NCBI GenBank assembly: GCA_016712275.1
Contig: JADJRI010000006.1
Coordinates: 124,001 to 188,000, forward strand
Source: Planctomycetota bacterium
GTDB lineage: Bacteria > Planctomycetota > Phycisphaerae > UBA1845 > UTPLA1
Direction: 5' to 3'
Length of the DNA: 64,000 nucleotides
How positions within the stretch are numbered: the stretch's first letter is position 1; each line of letters opens with the position of its first letter. The notes beneath the pieces were generated by a model. The model was not told where the DNA came from. It saw only the letters and a list, made by a program, of their open reading frames with translations, and did no database searches. Made by a program: the position numbers and the translations under genes. This document shows, piece by piece, positions 17,496-28,051 of this stretch.

Positions 17496-20400
17496 ATGAT
17501 CCTCAAGAAACTCACCGCGACGGGCTTCAAAAGCTTCGCCGACAAGACCGAATTCGAGTTCGACCGGGGCATCACCTGCATCGTCGGGCCGAACGGCTGC
17601 GGCAAGAGCAACGTCGTCGACGCGATCAAATGGGTGCTCGGCGAGCAGTCTGCCAAAAGTCTTCGCGGCAAGAACATGCTCGATGTGATCTTTAATGGGT
17701 CCGGCACGCGAAAATCGAGCGGCCTCGCACAGGTTGATCTGACCTTCGACAACTCTGACGGGACGCTGGCGACGGACCAGACCGAGGTGGTTATCACGCG
17801 TCGGCTCTATCGCAGCGGCGAAAGCGAATACCTCATTAACAAACAGTCGGCCCGGTTGAAGGACATCCGTGAGATGTTTCTCGATACGGGTGTCGGCGTC
17901 GATGCGTATAGCGTGATCGAGCAGGGGCGCGTCGATCTGATGCTCCAGGCAAATCCGCAGGAGCGCCGGGCGATTTTCGAAGAGGCCGCGGGGATCAACA
18001 AGTACAAGCATCAGAAAAAGGAGGCGCTGCGCCGGTTGGAGCGGGTGAATCAGAATCTTCAGCGCGTGCAGGATGTCGTAGAGGAAATCGAGAAGCGCCT
18101 GCGCAGTGTGAAGCTGGCGGCAGGCAAGGCGCGAAATTATGAACAGTATGTCGGCCGGCTGCGCGAGCTGCGCAGTCGTCACGCGCTATCGGAATATCAC
18201 CGGCTGCGCGGCTCAATGGATGATCTGACGAAGGTGACAAGCGAGCTGCACGATCAGGTGACGGCCATCCGCACCGAGCTTTCTTCGAACGAGACGCGAA
18301 CGAGCGAGACCAATGTTCGCATCGTTGATGTCGAGCGGGAAATGCAGGAGGTTGAGTCCCGCTTGTTCGCGGTGCAATCGCAGATCACGGCGCATCAGGA
18401 GCGTATCGCGGCTAGCGAACGGCGGATTGTCGATCAGCAGGGATTGCTTGAGCGCTCGCAGGAGCGACTGTCGCAGTTTGACGAGCAGGTGGCGTCACTG
18501 ACGGCGCGCATGTCGGCTCAGCGCGAGGCGGCGGCCGCGATTGAAGGAGAATTGGCGACTGTTGCGGAGGAGCAAAAAGAGTGTCAGGCGGAAGACACCG
18601 CATGCGCGCATGACTTGAACGAACGAAAGGTGGCCATCGAAGAGGCGAAGGAAACGATCTTCGAGATGGCCCGCCGCACGAGCCAGTTGAACAACGAGAT
18701 TCAGGGGCTGGGCATTCAGCGGGATTCGATACACGCGCAGAAATCGAAACTCGAAGCCCGCGCATCCGAAATCGCGACGGCGCTGGAAACAGCCGAGCAC
18801 GCGCACAGGGAAAAATCGGACCGCCGAACGCACATCGACGAGGTGATTGTCGGCAAAACCCGGTCGATCGACGAAACGAAGGCGCGGATGGCCGAAGCGG
18901 CGCAGCAGCGGGCGGCGTTGCTGGAGCAACTGGCGGCGGCAAAGGAATATCGCAGCGGGCTGGAGAGCCGCCGGCAGTTGCTCGATGAAATGGACTGCAA
19001 GCATGAGGGTCTGCTGGCGGGGGCGCGGGAAATTCTCGAGAGGCGCGATGCCGAGGGCGTCGACGGGGCGTTCTCATATGTCCGCGGCGCGGTGGGCGAA
19101 TTATTCGAGACGGATGTGGCGCACGCGCGACTGGTTGAGGCCGTGCTGGGGCCGTTGGAGACTTATCTGGTTGCGTCCGACCGGACGCGGCTGCTGTCGG
19201 ACATGGAGTCGCTGGGCGAATTGACAGGACGCATTCAAACTTTTGTCTGGATGCGCTGCCGCCTCACATCGGCGGGCCGGATTTGTCCGCGCAGGAGGGC
19301 TTCGTCGCCAACATGATGGATTGGGTGCGCGTGCCGGAGGATTGCACTCGCTTGGCGCGGCATCTCTTGGGGCGAACGTATGTCGTGCAGTCGGTCGAGG
19401 CTGCCGCCAACATGGCACGTTTAGATTTGGGCGCGCGGTTCGTGACGATGGATGGCGTTGTGCTGGAAGGTGACGGGCGCGTGGGGATCGGGTCGCTCGG
19501 CAGCGATACGGGACTTATTAGCCGTCGCAGCGAGCTGCGAGAATTGACGCGAGAGCTTGAGGAAGTCGGCGAGCGAATCACGCGGCTAACGGGCGAACTG
19601 CAGAGCCGCGATTCGGAAGTGAGCCATCTCGAGCAGATGCAGCAGGATTTGCGGGCATCGCTGTATGAGGCCAATACCGAGCGCGTCGAAGTTCAGGCCG
19701 CGATCAATAATCTCGAAAACACGATCCGCCAATTGTCGCAGGAGCGGCCGCTCGTCGCGTCGGAAATTGCCGTACTGACCAATCGGCTGGGCGAAATCGA
19801 TACGAAAGAGTCGAGTGCCCGGCAGTCGCTGGCGGCCGTAGAAGCGCGGTATCTGGAGGCAGAGAAGCTGTCCGGCGCGCTGCAGGCTGAGATCGACGAA
19901 CTGACTACAAAGCGGTCGGCGATTTCGGAGCGGATCACGGCGGCGCGCGTTCGTGTCGGCGAATTGTCGCAGCGGCGGTCGAGCGTGGCGGAGGCAATTC
20001 GCGAACTGGAGGCGGCGGCGATTCAGTTGGACGCCGATCGCCGACGGGCCGAGCAGGATGTGATCGAGGCGCAGCAGCGCATCGAACAATCGCAGAAGCA
20101 GATCGACGAAGCAAAGGCGACTCTGACACAACTTACCAATGAGAATTCGACATTGATGCATCGAAGCATGTCGCTCAGGCAGGAGCGAGACAATTTGCGC
20201 GAGGCATGTGAACAATTCGCACGCGAAGCCCGCAAACTCCGAAACGATCTGGAGGCTGTCGAGGCGCAATTGCACGAGCGTGAAATCAAGCTGCAGGAAG
20301 TTCGCGTGCGGGTCGAGGATCTGACGGCGCGCATCATGGAAGAGCTGTCGGTCGATCTCGCGGCGCAGTATGAGTCGTATGTGCCCGATCAGACCGAGGA

Positions 20401-21076
20401 TTGGCCGGCGATCGAGGCGGAGATCAATGAGCTTCGACAGAAGATCGAGCGGCTCGGCAATGTGAATCTGGATGCGATTCGCGAGCAGGAAGAGCTCGAA
20501 GGGCGGATGGAATTCCTCACCAAGCAGCTCGAAGACCTGCGGCTTAGCGAGCGGCAGCTTGGTTCGCTGATCGAACGGCTGAATCAGGAATCGCAGCAGC
20601 GGTTTGTCGAAACATTCAATGCGGTTGCCGAGCATTTTTCAAAGCTGTTCAAGAAACTCTTTGGCGGTGGCAAGGCCGAAGTGGTGTTGATGGACCCGAA
20701 CGACGTGCTCGAATGCGGCATCGAAATCACCGCGCGCCCGCCCGGCAAGGAACCGCGAAACATCAGCCAGCTTTCCGGCGGCGAGAAAACGATGACGGCC
20801 ATCGCTCTACTCATGGCGGTGTTCCGCAGCCGGCCGTCGCCGTTCGTGCTGCTGGACGAAGTCGACGCAGCGCTCGACGAAGCGAACAACATGCGCTTCA
20901 GCCATGTGGTCAAGGAATTTGTCGACCTGGCCCAATTCATTGTCATCACGCATTCGAAGCGGACGATGAGCATCGCGGATGTGATGTATGGCGTAACAAT
21001 GCAGGAAGCAGGCGTCTCCAAGCGCGTCAGCGTGCGATTCGACGACGAGCGGCCGACGCAAACGGCCGTGGCGTGA
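17496..21076 (+). CDS. smc: Chromosome segregation protein SMC (one frameshift at the hinge)
   Basis: SMC is the ATPase arm of the bacterial condensin. Walker A GPNGCGKSN and the N-terminal FKSFADKTEFEF block are at the start. Long coiled coils flank a hinge (GAVGELFETDVAHARLVEAVLGPLETYLVA). The C-terminal head has the signature LSGGEKTMTAIALLMAVF and Walker B PFVLLDEVDAALDEAN. The frame switches from 3 to 2 near 19240-19252, just after the hinge start; the join leads into CLDALPPHIGG and QEGFVANMMDW. Repaired length is about 1,190 residues, standard for SMC. The start at ATG 17496 gives MILKKLTATGFKSF. Loss of one base is far more likely than a dead smc. Confidence 0.95.
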
Positions 21077-21177
21077 TTGCTTTCCGCAGCCGCTATTTAA
21101 CAATGCATCGTCGGCTGCTTCTTGAGTTGTGCCAAATATGTGGCACTTTTGACGGATGATGCGATTGGAAATGAAGA

Positions 21178-21215
21178 AGCCTCGCCGGTTCGATGAACGG
21201 GCGAGGCTCTTGTGT
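21178..21215. terminator. Shared terminator between convergent smc and ftsH
   Basis: AGCCTCGCC (21178-21186) pairs with GGCGAGGCT (21200-21208), followed by a T-rich stretch on the plus strand. It sits midway between two converging genes and can serve both. Confidence 0.65.
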
Positions 21216-21239
21216 TTTCAGTGGAATTCAAATCAACGG

Positions 21240-23277
21240 CTAACCCGGATGCGGCAGCGTGCCGTTGGTAAGACCGCCCGGCGGGAGTTCCGGCGTCGGC
21301 GCTTGAACCACCGGCTTTGCGGTCCGCGGCGCCGGCGGCATCTCATCGGCAAGCAGGCCGGAGAGCGTCGGTTTGTCGAGCTTTTCGCCGCGGCAGAGCT
21401 TCGCCACTTCCTCGGCATCGAGCGTTTCGTGTTTCAAAAGGCCTTGTGCCACGGCCTCGATTTTGTCCCAGTTTTCGTTCAGCATCCGCAACGCATCGGT
21501 GTAGGCTTCTTCGCATAGCCGACGAACTTCTTCGTCGATGATCTTGGCCGTATCGTCCGAGTATGCCTTTTCGCCGAAACCGAATTCGTTGGATTCGAGC
21601 GGGGCATAGCGGACGAAGCCGAGGCGATCGCTCATGCCCCATTCGAGAATCATCGCACGGGTGATGCGCGTGACCTGTTCGATATCCATGGCCGCGCCGC
21701 TGCTGATGTCATTGGAATGTCGCTGCTCGGCAATGCGTCCGCCGCAGAGAACCCGAAGCGTGGCCCGTAGCCATCGCAGGCCATAGCCGTAACGATCTTT
21801 TTCGGGCAGCGACATGGTCGCGCCCAGCGCTTTGCCGCGCGGAATAATCGTGACTTTGTGCAGCGGGTCGGCATCGGGCAGAAGCACCTGCAGCACCGCA
21901 TGGCCGGCCTCGTGATAGGCCGTGGCAAGTCGCTCGCGCTCCTCAACCGTACGGCTCTTGTTCGATCGGCCATAGCGAACCTTGTCGCGGGCATCTTCGA
22001 GGTCGTCGATGTCGATCATGTCCTTGTCGGACATTGTGGCGATGATGGCGGATTCGTTGATGATCGCCGCCAGCTCGGCGCCGCTGAACATGGGCGTGCC
22101 GCGGGCGAGTTTCATCAAATCTACATCCGGCGCCATTTTCACCTTCTTGGCATGGACCTTCAAAATCTCCAGCCGTCCCTTGAGGTCGGGCAGCGAAACG
22201 AAGACCTGCCGGTCGAATCGGCCGGGGCGGGTGGGCCGGATCGAGAATGTCGGCGCGATTGGTCGCGGCAATGACAATCACCTGATCCGAAGTGTCGAAG
22301 CCGTCCATTTCAACAAGGATGGCATTGAGCGTTTGCTCGCGCTCGTCGTGTCCGCCGCCGCCATAGGCTGTGCCGCGCCTGCGGCCGACGGCATCAATTT
22401 CGTCGAGGAAGATAATGCAGGGCGAATTCTCTTTCGCGCTCTTGAACAGATCACGCACGCGCGATGCGCCGACGCCGACAAACATCTCAACGAAGTCCGC
22501 ACCGCTGATCGAGAAAAACGGTACATCCGCTTCGCCCGCCATCGCCTTGGCCAGAAGTGTCTTGCCGCAGCCGGGCTCGCCCACCAGCAAAACGCCTCGC
22601 GGAATGCGCCCGCCGAGCCGCTGAAACTTCTTCGGATTCTTGAGGAACTCGATAATCTCGGCGACTTCCTCCTTGGCCTCCTCCACGCCGGCCACATCCT
22701 TGAACGTGATGTTGGTCAGTTCCTTGTTGCTGACGCGATGGCGGGAACGGCCGAAGTTACCCAGCATGCCCGCGCCGCCCGCCGACGAGCGAAGCTGCCG
22801 AAAGACGAAAAACCAGATAAAGCCGAGAATGAGCAACCACGGCACGATGCTCAGCAGCATGGTGATGATCGGTTCGTTGCTGCGCTGATACTTGATGGTG
22901 GTGCCCGGACAGATCACCATGAGCTTGTCGACCAGCTCCGGAACGCCGGTGACCGTGTTATATTCGACGCGATATTCCTTCGGAATTTTGGTGCCGACCT
23001 TCTGGCCCTGGCCATCGGTGCGGGCTTTGCCGACCAGCGCATCGTCCTTGACAGTAATCTCGGAGAATTGATCGGCCGCCGCGCGGCGAAAGAAATCGTC
23101 GATGCTCAACGTTTGCGGCGGGTTGTATCCCTGCATCACGACCATGACGATCATGAGGGCGATCAGCACAAAGCCGATCCAACTCATTACCCCGCCGGTG
23201 ATTTTTTTTCGCGGAGAGGGTCTGCCGGGCGTGCCGCCGTTGTGCTGCGGATCGGTTGGTGGACCGGATTCTGCCAT
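21240..23277 (-). CDS. ftsH: ATP-dependent zinc metalloprotease FtsH (one frameshift)
   Basis: FtsH degrades misfolded membrane and regulatory proteins. Two N-terminal membrane helices flank a periplasmic domain. The AAA module has Walker A GEPGCGKTLLAKAMAGEA, pore loop FVEMFVGVGASRVRDLF, Walker B CIIFLDEIDAVG and the second region of homology VIVIAATNRADILDPA. Near 22234 the frame changes by +1 (probably two bases lost), after which RPGRFDRQVFVSLPD, the zinc site HEAGH and the C-terminal protease domain follow. Repaired length is about 680 residues. The C-terminal 40 residues are Pro-rich. Translation ends at a TAG. The gene is monocistronic as far as can be seen. Confidence 0.94.
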
Positions 23278-23372
23278 TCAAATAGTTCCCATAAGCGTCG
23301 AAAGACGCGAAGCTTGCGGCGACCCTTACGCGGCCGTCCGTACAGTATCGGATTATAGTCAGGGCTGCGAGA

Positions 23373-23888
23373 TTACCAGTTGTCAGATTCCAACTCTTCC
23401 ACGATTCGTTCGGCCATACGATCACAGGCCCGCTGCATGGCGTGATAAAAATCCTCCCCCACGGGCCGAATGTAATCCACTGTCTGGACGAATCTTGGGT
23501 GATCGACAAGCACTTCGCCGGTCCGCAGATCCTTCCACTGGAAGCTTACAATAAGTGTGGCCGCCGTTTCACGGGGGCGTACCTCCTTAAAATCGCGTCC
23601 GAGAGTGCCCTGGCGGACTTCCTTCACCTCGCCCGTCAAAATGGTGTCGGCAAACTGCTTTTTGGCCAGTTTGAAGGGCGATTCTGCCTCGATTCGCTTG
23701 GCTAGCGCTTCGGTCAGTTGAAGCTCTAAATCCCGCCGGAATTCCCGCGATCCCATGATATCGAGGCAAACCGTGCGGATCGGGTCTTTATTGGCGTTGA
23801 CGGTCTTGAACTGAGCGTTGCGGTCGGTGGTGTAGCCGCAGCCGGCCGGCACTAAGGCGATGAACAGCGAAAGGGCGACGCCACGCAC
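23373..23888 (-). CDS. LptE-like lipoprotein
   Basis: A lipoprotein signal with lipobox LVPAGC is followed by a domain with the LptE/RlpB pattern: a strand giving TVCLDIMGSREFRRDLELQLTEALAKRIEAESPFKLA, then ADTILTGEVKEVRQGTLG and paired strands ending in a C-terminal helix MAERIVEELE. LptE plugs the LptD barrel that inserts LPS in the outer membrane. I chose the GTG at 23888 because it gives a normal short signal peptide; an ATG at 23999 would add 37 Arg-rich residues. It lies 95 nt before ftsH on the other side of that gene's start. Confidence 0.7.
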   Translation of the reverse strand: MRGVALSLFIALVPAGCGYTTDRNAQFKTVNANKDPIRTVCLDIMGSREFRRDLELQLTEALAKRIEAESPFKLAKKQFADTILTGEVKEVRQGTLGRDFKEVRPRETAATLIVSFQWKDLRTGEVLVDHPRFVQTVDYIRPVGEDFYHAMQRACDRMAERIVEELESDNW

Positions 23889-24138
23889 GATGGCCGCACA
23901 AGGCCATGAGGCGACGAAATGCGGGAAGCGGCCCAGCCGACGGCCGCGCCGCGCGGCAATGTTCCTCAGATTCGGTGTTGCCTCAGCAAAATGGATCATG
24001 GTCGTGCATCGCCCGGTGCGCGGAACATCCGCGCAGGGCCGGATTATATCGTCTGGCGGGACTGGGGCAACGCGGCGAACCGCGTACCGACGAGCATGCA
24101 GTTTAGATCATTCATTGTGTCCGGTCGGCTTCTCTGGA

Positions 24139-24164
24139 CGTGGCACAGCCGCCACCGGCTGTGG
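24139..24164. repeat. Dispersed CACAGCCG palindrome, copy B
   Basis: GTGGCACAGCCG-CCAC-CGGCTGTGG in the spacer between the LptE-like gene and the small dockerin gene. Confidence 0.6.
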
Positions 24165-24217
24165 AAGTCCATCAGCCACGTCTTCCGCGACTGTTATTTG
24201 TCGATGTTCGCCACTCC

Positions 24218-24802
24218 TCAGTTTCCAAGAATCGCTGCGGTGAATCCCGCCCCGTCGCGCCCATCGACCGATCCATCCTCATTCATGTCGGCCACGCGAA
24301 AGAGATCGGTGTCCGTGTTTTGCCCCGTCGCGACGGCCGCAAACAGCGCCACGTCGGCCGTGCTGACGCGCGTGTCGCCGTTCATGTCGCCGCGCAATAC
24401 CGTCCAATTGAAGGAGATGTTGTCTTTGTAATCTCCAGGCGGCAGCCCGTTTGCGGCCGGGTTGATCACGATCATGATGTCCACCGACCCGCCGGGACCG
24501 AGAACGCCGCTCGATGGCGCGATCGAGAGCCACGGCTGAGCGCCGACGGCCGTCCATTGCACGGACGTCTCGACGCCGTTTTGCAATGTGTATGTCGTGG
24601 CGCCGGGGACGAATCCCATGCTCGCATTGCCAATCGACTCAAAGCCGGATTCAGGGGTCACGCCCTCCGGAAGCGGCGGGCCGATTCCGATGCAAAGGGC
24701 GAGCGCGATCAGCGTTGCCGAAAGGGCTTTGATGGTATTCGGTTTTTGTACGGTTCGTGCGAGACCGGAACCAGGGGTGGACCCCGCGCTTTCGCTGGGC
24801 AT
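24218..24802 (-). CDS. Small secreted protein with Ig-like/BACON-type domain and dockerin
   Basis: The start ATG at 24802 is preceded by a good ribosome site (AGAGGAG). A signal-like hydrophobic stretch (IKALSATLIALALCIGI) leads into a domain reading TVQWTAVGAQPWLSIAPSSGVLGPGGSVDIMI, typical of BACON or related Ig-like folds. The C-terminus is a two-loop dockerin: GDMNGDTRVSTADVALFAAV and ADMNEDGSVDGRDGAGFTAAILG. It has no catalytic domain, so a scaffold or adhesion role is likely. Confidence 0.7.
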   Translation of the reverse strand: MPSESAGSTPGSGLARTVQKPNTIKALSATLIALALCIGIGPPLPEGVTPESGFESIGNASMGFVPGATTYTLQNGVETSVQWTAVGAQPWLSIAPSSGVLGPGGSVDIMIVINPAANGLPPGDYKDNISFNWTVLRGDMNGDTRVSTADVALFAAVATGQNTDTDLFRVADMNEDGSVDGRDGAGFTAAILGN

Positions 24803-25347
24803 GGCAATACTCCTCTTTCGTGTGAAAACTTCCCCTGGCGTGTATGGCAAACAATAGCCCTGGAAATGCGCGAGTTCTCAAAAAAACGATACGGAATATC
24901 CTTTGCCGCGGCCGGATCGCGCACCGGTTTCGAAACACAAGGCATGTAAAAAGAGCCGGCGCGGTCAAACACCCTTCGGTGCCAACAGCGCCGGCTTGTT
25001 CCATGAACGAGCCACTCGACGCGGCGAACGGCCTTCAATCCGGTTTTATTTGGCAGAATCAAGGCGTGAAAGAGATTCAGCCCGTGCGTTAAAGCTGCCG
25101 TGTGACAATATCGAGACACCCTGAGATGGCTTCGAGTCATTGTTGCCACAACCGCGAAATCTAATTTGCGGTGCGCGATATTTTTTGAAATTCCAGGAAT
25201 TTCGCGGGCGAAACCGGGACAAATGCCTGCAATCCCGGAAATAGCAAGTTTCCGCGACACCCATCGGACCAACGCGCTTTGCGATAAATCCATGCCCATG
25301 AACTCATCTTGTGGCCAGGCAGCCGACGACTGTGAATGCCAATCCAG

Positions 25348-25370
25348 TGGCACAGCCGCCCCCGGCTGTA
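25348..25370. repeat. Dispersed CACAGCCG palindrome, copy C
   Basis: TGGCACAGCCG-CCCC-CGGCTGT in the gene-poor spacer, 14 nt before copy D. Confidence 0.6.
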
Positions 25371-25382
25371 AACGTAAAACAT

Positions 25383-25408
25383 GTAGCACAGCCGGCCCCG
25401 GGCTGTGG
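25383..25408. repeat. Dispersed CACAGCCG palindrome, copy D
   Basis: GTAGCACAGCCGGCCCCGGGCTGTGG; the arms are slightly diverged from copies B and C. Confidence 0.55.
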
Positions 25409-26089
25409 ACACCAAAGCGCCCGGCCCGTCGCGAGCCGGAACGCCTGCCCTTGACGTTGTAGGTCGATGTGGAGGGTGTCGATCCGAAGCCTGTTCGATA
25501 AGAGTCGCAGTTCGATTGCGAATGCAGCGGCGCGATTGGCCACCTGGGCAGTGGGGTGAAAACTCGATGCGTTTTCACCGGCTGATTCGGCGTCATTCTC
25601 AGCTGAAACTCAGCTTGCGTCGAATTCGTAAGTCGTGTGTTCATAAAGTGTTCGGTGTTTGGGCCCCGTGCGTGAAGCCATTTCCTGCAAAAAAAAACTC
25701 CAGGGGTGAAATTCGGCCGGTCGGGAAATGTAGAATTGAGAATGGAGAATGTAGGGTTGGGGCAAACGCCGAAACGGGAAAGGGGCCAAGGGTTCGAGGG
25801 TCCATGGGGCCGAGTGGCGGAAGGTGGGCATGGTTTGTCCTTTCATTTTGTAATTCTTGCTCAGCGCTCCGCAAGGGGTTTATGGGGTTGTGGATGAACG
25901 GGTTATGGATTTTGGGGGGAATGTAGAATTGAGACTGTAGAATGCAGAAGAATCTCGTGCGAGCGGGGCGGGGTGGGCGGATTGGACTGGTGTGATTATT
26001 CTATGCTGAATCGGAGCGAGGCGGCGTGATTCGGCCAGGAAGAGTGCCGTGCGTGCGGCATTTCGGCGCCTATCCCTAGTTCGTCAAAG

Positions 26090-26124
26090 GAGGCAGAAAT
26101 TAGACTTATCCCCTTTTCTGCCTC
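26090..26124. repeat. REP-like hairpin interrupting an RHS-tail-like frame
   Basis: GAGGCAGAAA (26090-26099) pairs with TTTTCTGCCTC (26114-26124) around an ATTAGACTTATCCCC core. It lies at the 5' edge of the short coding remnant that follows, as if inserted there. Confidence 0.55.
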
Positions 26125-26268
26125 TGGCGTAGAAGCAATGTCATAGGGGGCGCTGTAATTGGTGGCACATTTGGCGGATTGTCAGGAGCTGCAAGTGAGG
26201 CAGGAGAGACGCTCATGGGCGGCGTGATGGGGGCGGACGCCGAAATTCTCCCAGGATTGTTACCATGA
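26104..26268 (+). pseudogene. C-terminal remnant of a glycine-zipper protein (possible RHS toxin tail)
   Basis: After a TAG at 26101 the frame reads through to a TGA at 26266-26268. Its last 40 codons give VIGGAVIGGTFGGLSGAA followed by SEAGETLMGGVMGADAEI and LPGLLP, a small-residue helix of the kind found at the end of RHS or other polymorphic toxins. The stop overlaps the ATG of the next gene by 4 nt (ATGA), which suggests a toxin-immunity pair. The 5' part is gone, cut by the hairpin at 26090. The toxin assignment is inference from context. Confidence 0.4.
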
Positions 26269-26537
26269 ATGATAATTCCAAAGACTTTAAGGTATTGAGG
26301 ACGGGGAATTCGAAGTTCCTTAAGCGATACCTCTTCATTTTTACTGTGTTTTTCCTAATTGGATTCTTGGGCTTTTCTGCTCGCGGTTTCTGGCTCGAAA
26401 GCTCTAATGAAATAAGCGCCATTCGGGCTTATTTAGTTGCACTGTTTTGCTTGATAAGTACATGGGGATTTGTCATGTTGATCTGCTTTTTCGATATGAG
26501 ACTTCGTAATAACGATGAGAAGAAAAGGAGTGGGTAG
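26265..26537 (+). CDS. Small two-helix membrane protein, possible immunity protein
   Basis: The 90-residue product has two clear membrane segments (YLFIFTVFFLIGFLGFSA and AYLVALFCLISTWGFVMLICFF), a charged N-terminus and a basic C-terminus (NNDEKKRSG). Base composition is distinctly AT-richer than the flanking genes. Its ATG overlaps the preceding remnant's TGA. Two-helix immunity proteins often protect against membrane-active toxins, which fits the glycine-zipper tail upstream. No family was recognised. Confidence 0.5.
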   Translation: MNDNSKDFKVLRTGNSKFLKRYLFIFTVFFLIGFLGFSARGFWLESSNEISAIRAYLVALFCLISTWGFVMLICFFDMRLRNNDEKKRSG

Positions 26538-26570
26538 GTGAAAGAAGAAGCGTGAGAAAAAAAACGGGGA

Positions 26571-26590
26571 AGGAAAACGTGTCAGGATAA
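26571..26590. repeat. REP-type repeat at the 3' side of the RAYT gene
   Basis: AGGAAAACGTGTCAGGATAA. The core AAAACGTGTCAGGA matches, in inverted orientation, the AAAAGGTGTCAGGA core of the repeats at 27299-27390, so the transposase is bracketed by inverted copies. Confidence 0.6.
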
Positions 26591-26593
26591 TTT

Positions 26594-27271
26594 TTAGTCC
26601 TCCTTCCGCGGCCGGCCGCGAGGGCGTAGGGTCAAGTCGAGTTCGAGGCGCGACGCCACGCGCTTTTGCCATGTTTCGCTCCCCATCGGTGTGCCGCGGG
26701 CGATGCATGATCGGATGGCCTTTACCGGCTCTTCGTCCATCGATCGGTTCACCTCGGCCAGCCAGTTCCGAGGCCGGTCCACCGGCCATTCGCCCAGCAC
26801 CGGCTTCGACGGCGAGGGCTTACCCCGGCGAACGCTCAGGCTTCCCCACGGCCAATGCTCGGCACGCTTCACCAGTTTCGCGCGAACGGCATTTGCCTCG
26901 ACATAACGACAGGCCGTCAGGAAATGGACATCCTGCTGGATCGGAAAACACTTGAAGCGCCCCTGATACAACGGGCCCTGGCCGGCGGTATGATGGTTGG
27001 CGTGCCAGCGGTGGGTGTGGGTGACCTGTATCCACTGCATCCAGCCGGACAGGTCGCTGCGCGGGCCGGCCAGTAGGATGAGGTGCCAGTGATTTGGCAT
27101 CAGGCAATAGGCGAGAAGTTGGAGTGCATCCGGCCGCGACTGCCCCTGGGCGAGGATGCGTTCGAAGGCGGCGTAGTCGCGGTCCTTGTTGAAGATGGGC
27201 AGTCGCGTGACGCGGCAATTGAGGACATGATAGGCTAGGCCGGCTTCGGTGATGCGAGGAGGTCGTGGCAT
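26594..27271 (-). CDS. REP-associated tyrosine transposase (RAYT, Y1/HUH type)
   Basis: The 225-residue protein has the single-strand HUH transposase plan: MPRPPRITEAGLAYHVLNC at the start, the metal-binding HUH motif MPNHWHLIL, and the catalytic Tyr region FLTACRYVEANAVRAKLV. The C-terminus ends in a basic PRGRPRKED tail. RAYTs are single-copy relatives of IS200/IS605 transposases that move REP palindromes. I chose the ATG at 27271, the standard family start. Inverted REP-type repeats lie on both sides, which supports an active or recently active unit. It probably broke up the RHS locus around it. Confidence 0.88.
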   Translation of the reverse strand: MPRPPRITEAGLAYHVLNCRVTRLPIFNKDRDYAAFERILAQGQSRPDALQLLAYCLMPNHWHLILLAGPRSDLSGWMQWIQVTHTHRWHANHHTAGQGPLYQGRFKCFPIQQDVHFLTACRYVEANAVRAKLVKRAEHWPWGSLSVRRGKPSPSKPVLGEWPVDRPRNWLAEVNRSMDEEPVKAIRSCIARGTPMGSETWQKRVASRLELDLTLRPRGRPRKED

Positions 27272-27298
27272 GGTTGGGATGTTATTCAAGGGGCGTTT

Positions 27299-27390
27299 GG
27301 AAGTCAAGAAATTCTTCCTGACACCTTTTCTTCCTGGAAGTCAAGAAATTCTTCCTGACACCTTTTCTTCCCCTTGACACCTTTTCTTCC
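27299..27390. repeat. Tandem REP-type repeats next to the RAYT gene
   Basis: Two identical 36-nt copies (27299-27334 and 27336-27371) and a truncated third (27372-27390) repeat with a 37-nt period. Each contains an AAGAAATTCTT hairpin and TTCCTGACACCTTTTCTTCC. They sit just upstream of the transposase start and are its likely substrate. Confidence 0.8.
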
Positions 27391-27400
27391 CCTTTGACCG

Positions 27401-28045
27401 ATGGCATTCTACTGTCTTGACACATTTGGCCTTTATCAAAAGGCACTTACGGGCACCAAACTGCCCACGACGCAGTACATGTCTGTCGATCCTGTCGCGC
27501 AAGGACTGTATGCAGCGAAATGTTCGGCATGTGACTCGTATCTCGAAGGATTTCATTGGAAGCCGCCCTATCGGGTCGACCTGGAGCTGCGCGCGGGTGT
27601 GTTTGGCGACATCGCATTCGGACCACACATTGATATCCTGATTTCCGATGCGTTTCGGAACATATTTCATCAAGAGCGTATGACCGGATGCTCCATGCCC
27701 ACAAAGGTTGAGGTTCGTCGCGTAAAAAAACGCGGAAAGCCGCCGGGCAATCCGCCGGACTACTATCTGACGCGCGTCCAATTGTCCAACGTCCGTATCG
27801 ATGTCGCAGCTTCCGGAATTCGCCGCGACGAAGCGATCTGTCCGGAGTGTCTGACGGGCGGCATTCTCGATGGGTATGACCGCATCATCGTAGAGCCAGA
27901 TTCATGGACAGGCGAGGACATTTTCATCGCAAAGGGCTTAACCGGCACAATCATCTGTTCACAGCGATTCTATGACGTTGTCGCGCGTTACGAACTTCAA
28001 AATGTTCCGCTATTGGAAGCCGAACTCTGTAAATGCCAATTCTGA
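27401..28045 (+). CDS. Double-CXXCG-motif family protein, probable RHS immunity protein
   Basis: The 214-residue protein has the two CXXC knuckles of the PF09535 (Gmx_para_CXXCG) family: KCSACDSY near residue 40 and ICPECLTG near 146, with the family's closing block DIFIAKGLTGTIICSQRFYDVV. Members are found next to polymorphic-toxin genes and are thought to be immunity proteins. It begins only 10 nt after the REP repeats, so its upstream toxin has been lost or replaced. An RHS fragment starts 6 nt after its stop, the usual order in RHS cassette arrays. Confidence 0.7.
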   Translation: MAFYCLDTFGLYQKALTGTKLPTTQYMSVDPVAQGLYAAKCSACDSYLEGFHWKPPYRVDLELRAGVFGDIAFGPHIDILISDAFRNIFHQERMTGCSMPTKVEVRRVKKRGKPPGNPPDYYLTRVQLSNVRIDVAASGIRRDEAICPECLTGGILDGYDRIIVEPDSWTGEDIFIAKGLTGTIICSQRFYDVVARYELQNVPLLEAELCKCQF

Positions 28046-28051
28046 CTGGCT

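Larger units (their letters stand above)
24803..26089. other. Gene-poor accessory spacer with scattered repeats
   Basis: About 1.3 kb carries no open frame that looks coding on either strand. It holds two CACAGCCG palindromes (25348-25370 and 25383-25408) and two related AT-rich motifs, ATGTAGAATTGAGAATGG near 25727 and ATGTAGAATTGAGACTGTAG near 25921. The many overlapping open frames here are low in similarity to anything and look like chance. Confidence 0.55.

Noticed and set aside
25405..25926. A 173-codon frame in the gene-poor spacer
   Set aside because: It runs through two repeats, has erratic composition and no ribosome site.
27299..27390. Tandem repeat with regular period, considered as a CRISPR array
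   Set aside because: There are only two full units with 1-nt spacing and no spacers; it is a REP-type repeat beside a RAYT gene.
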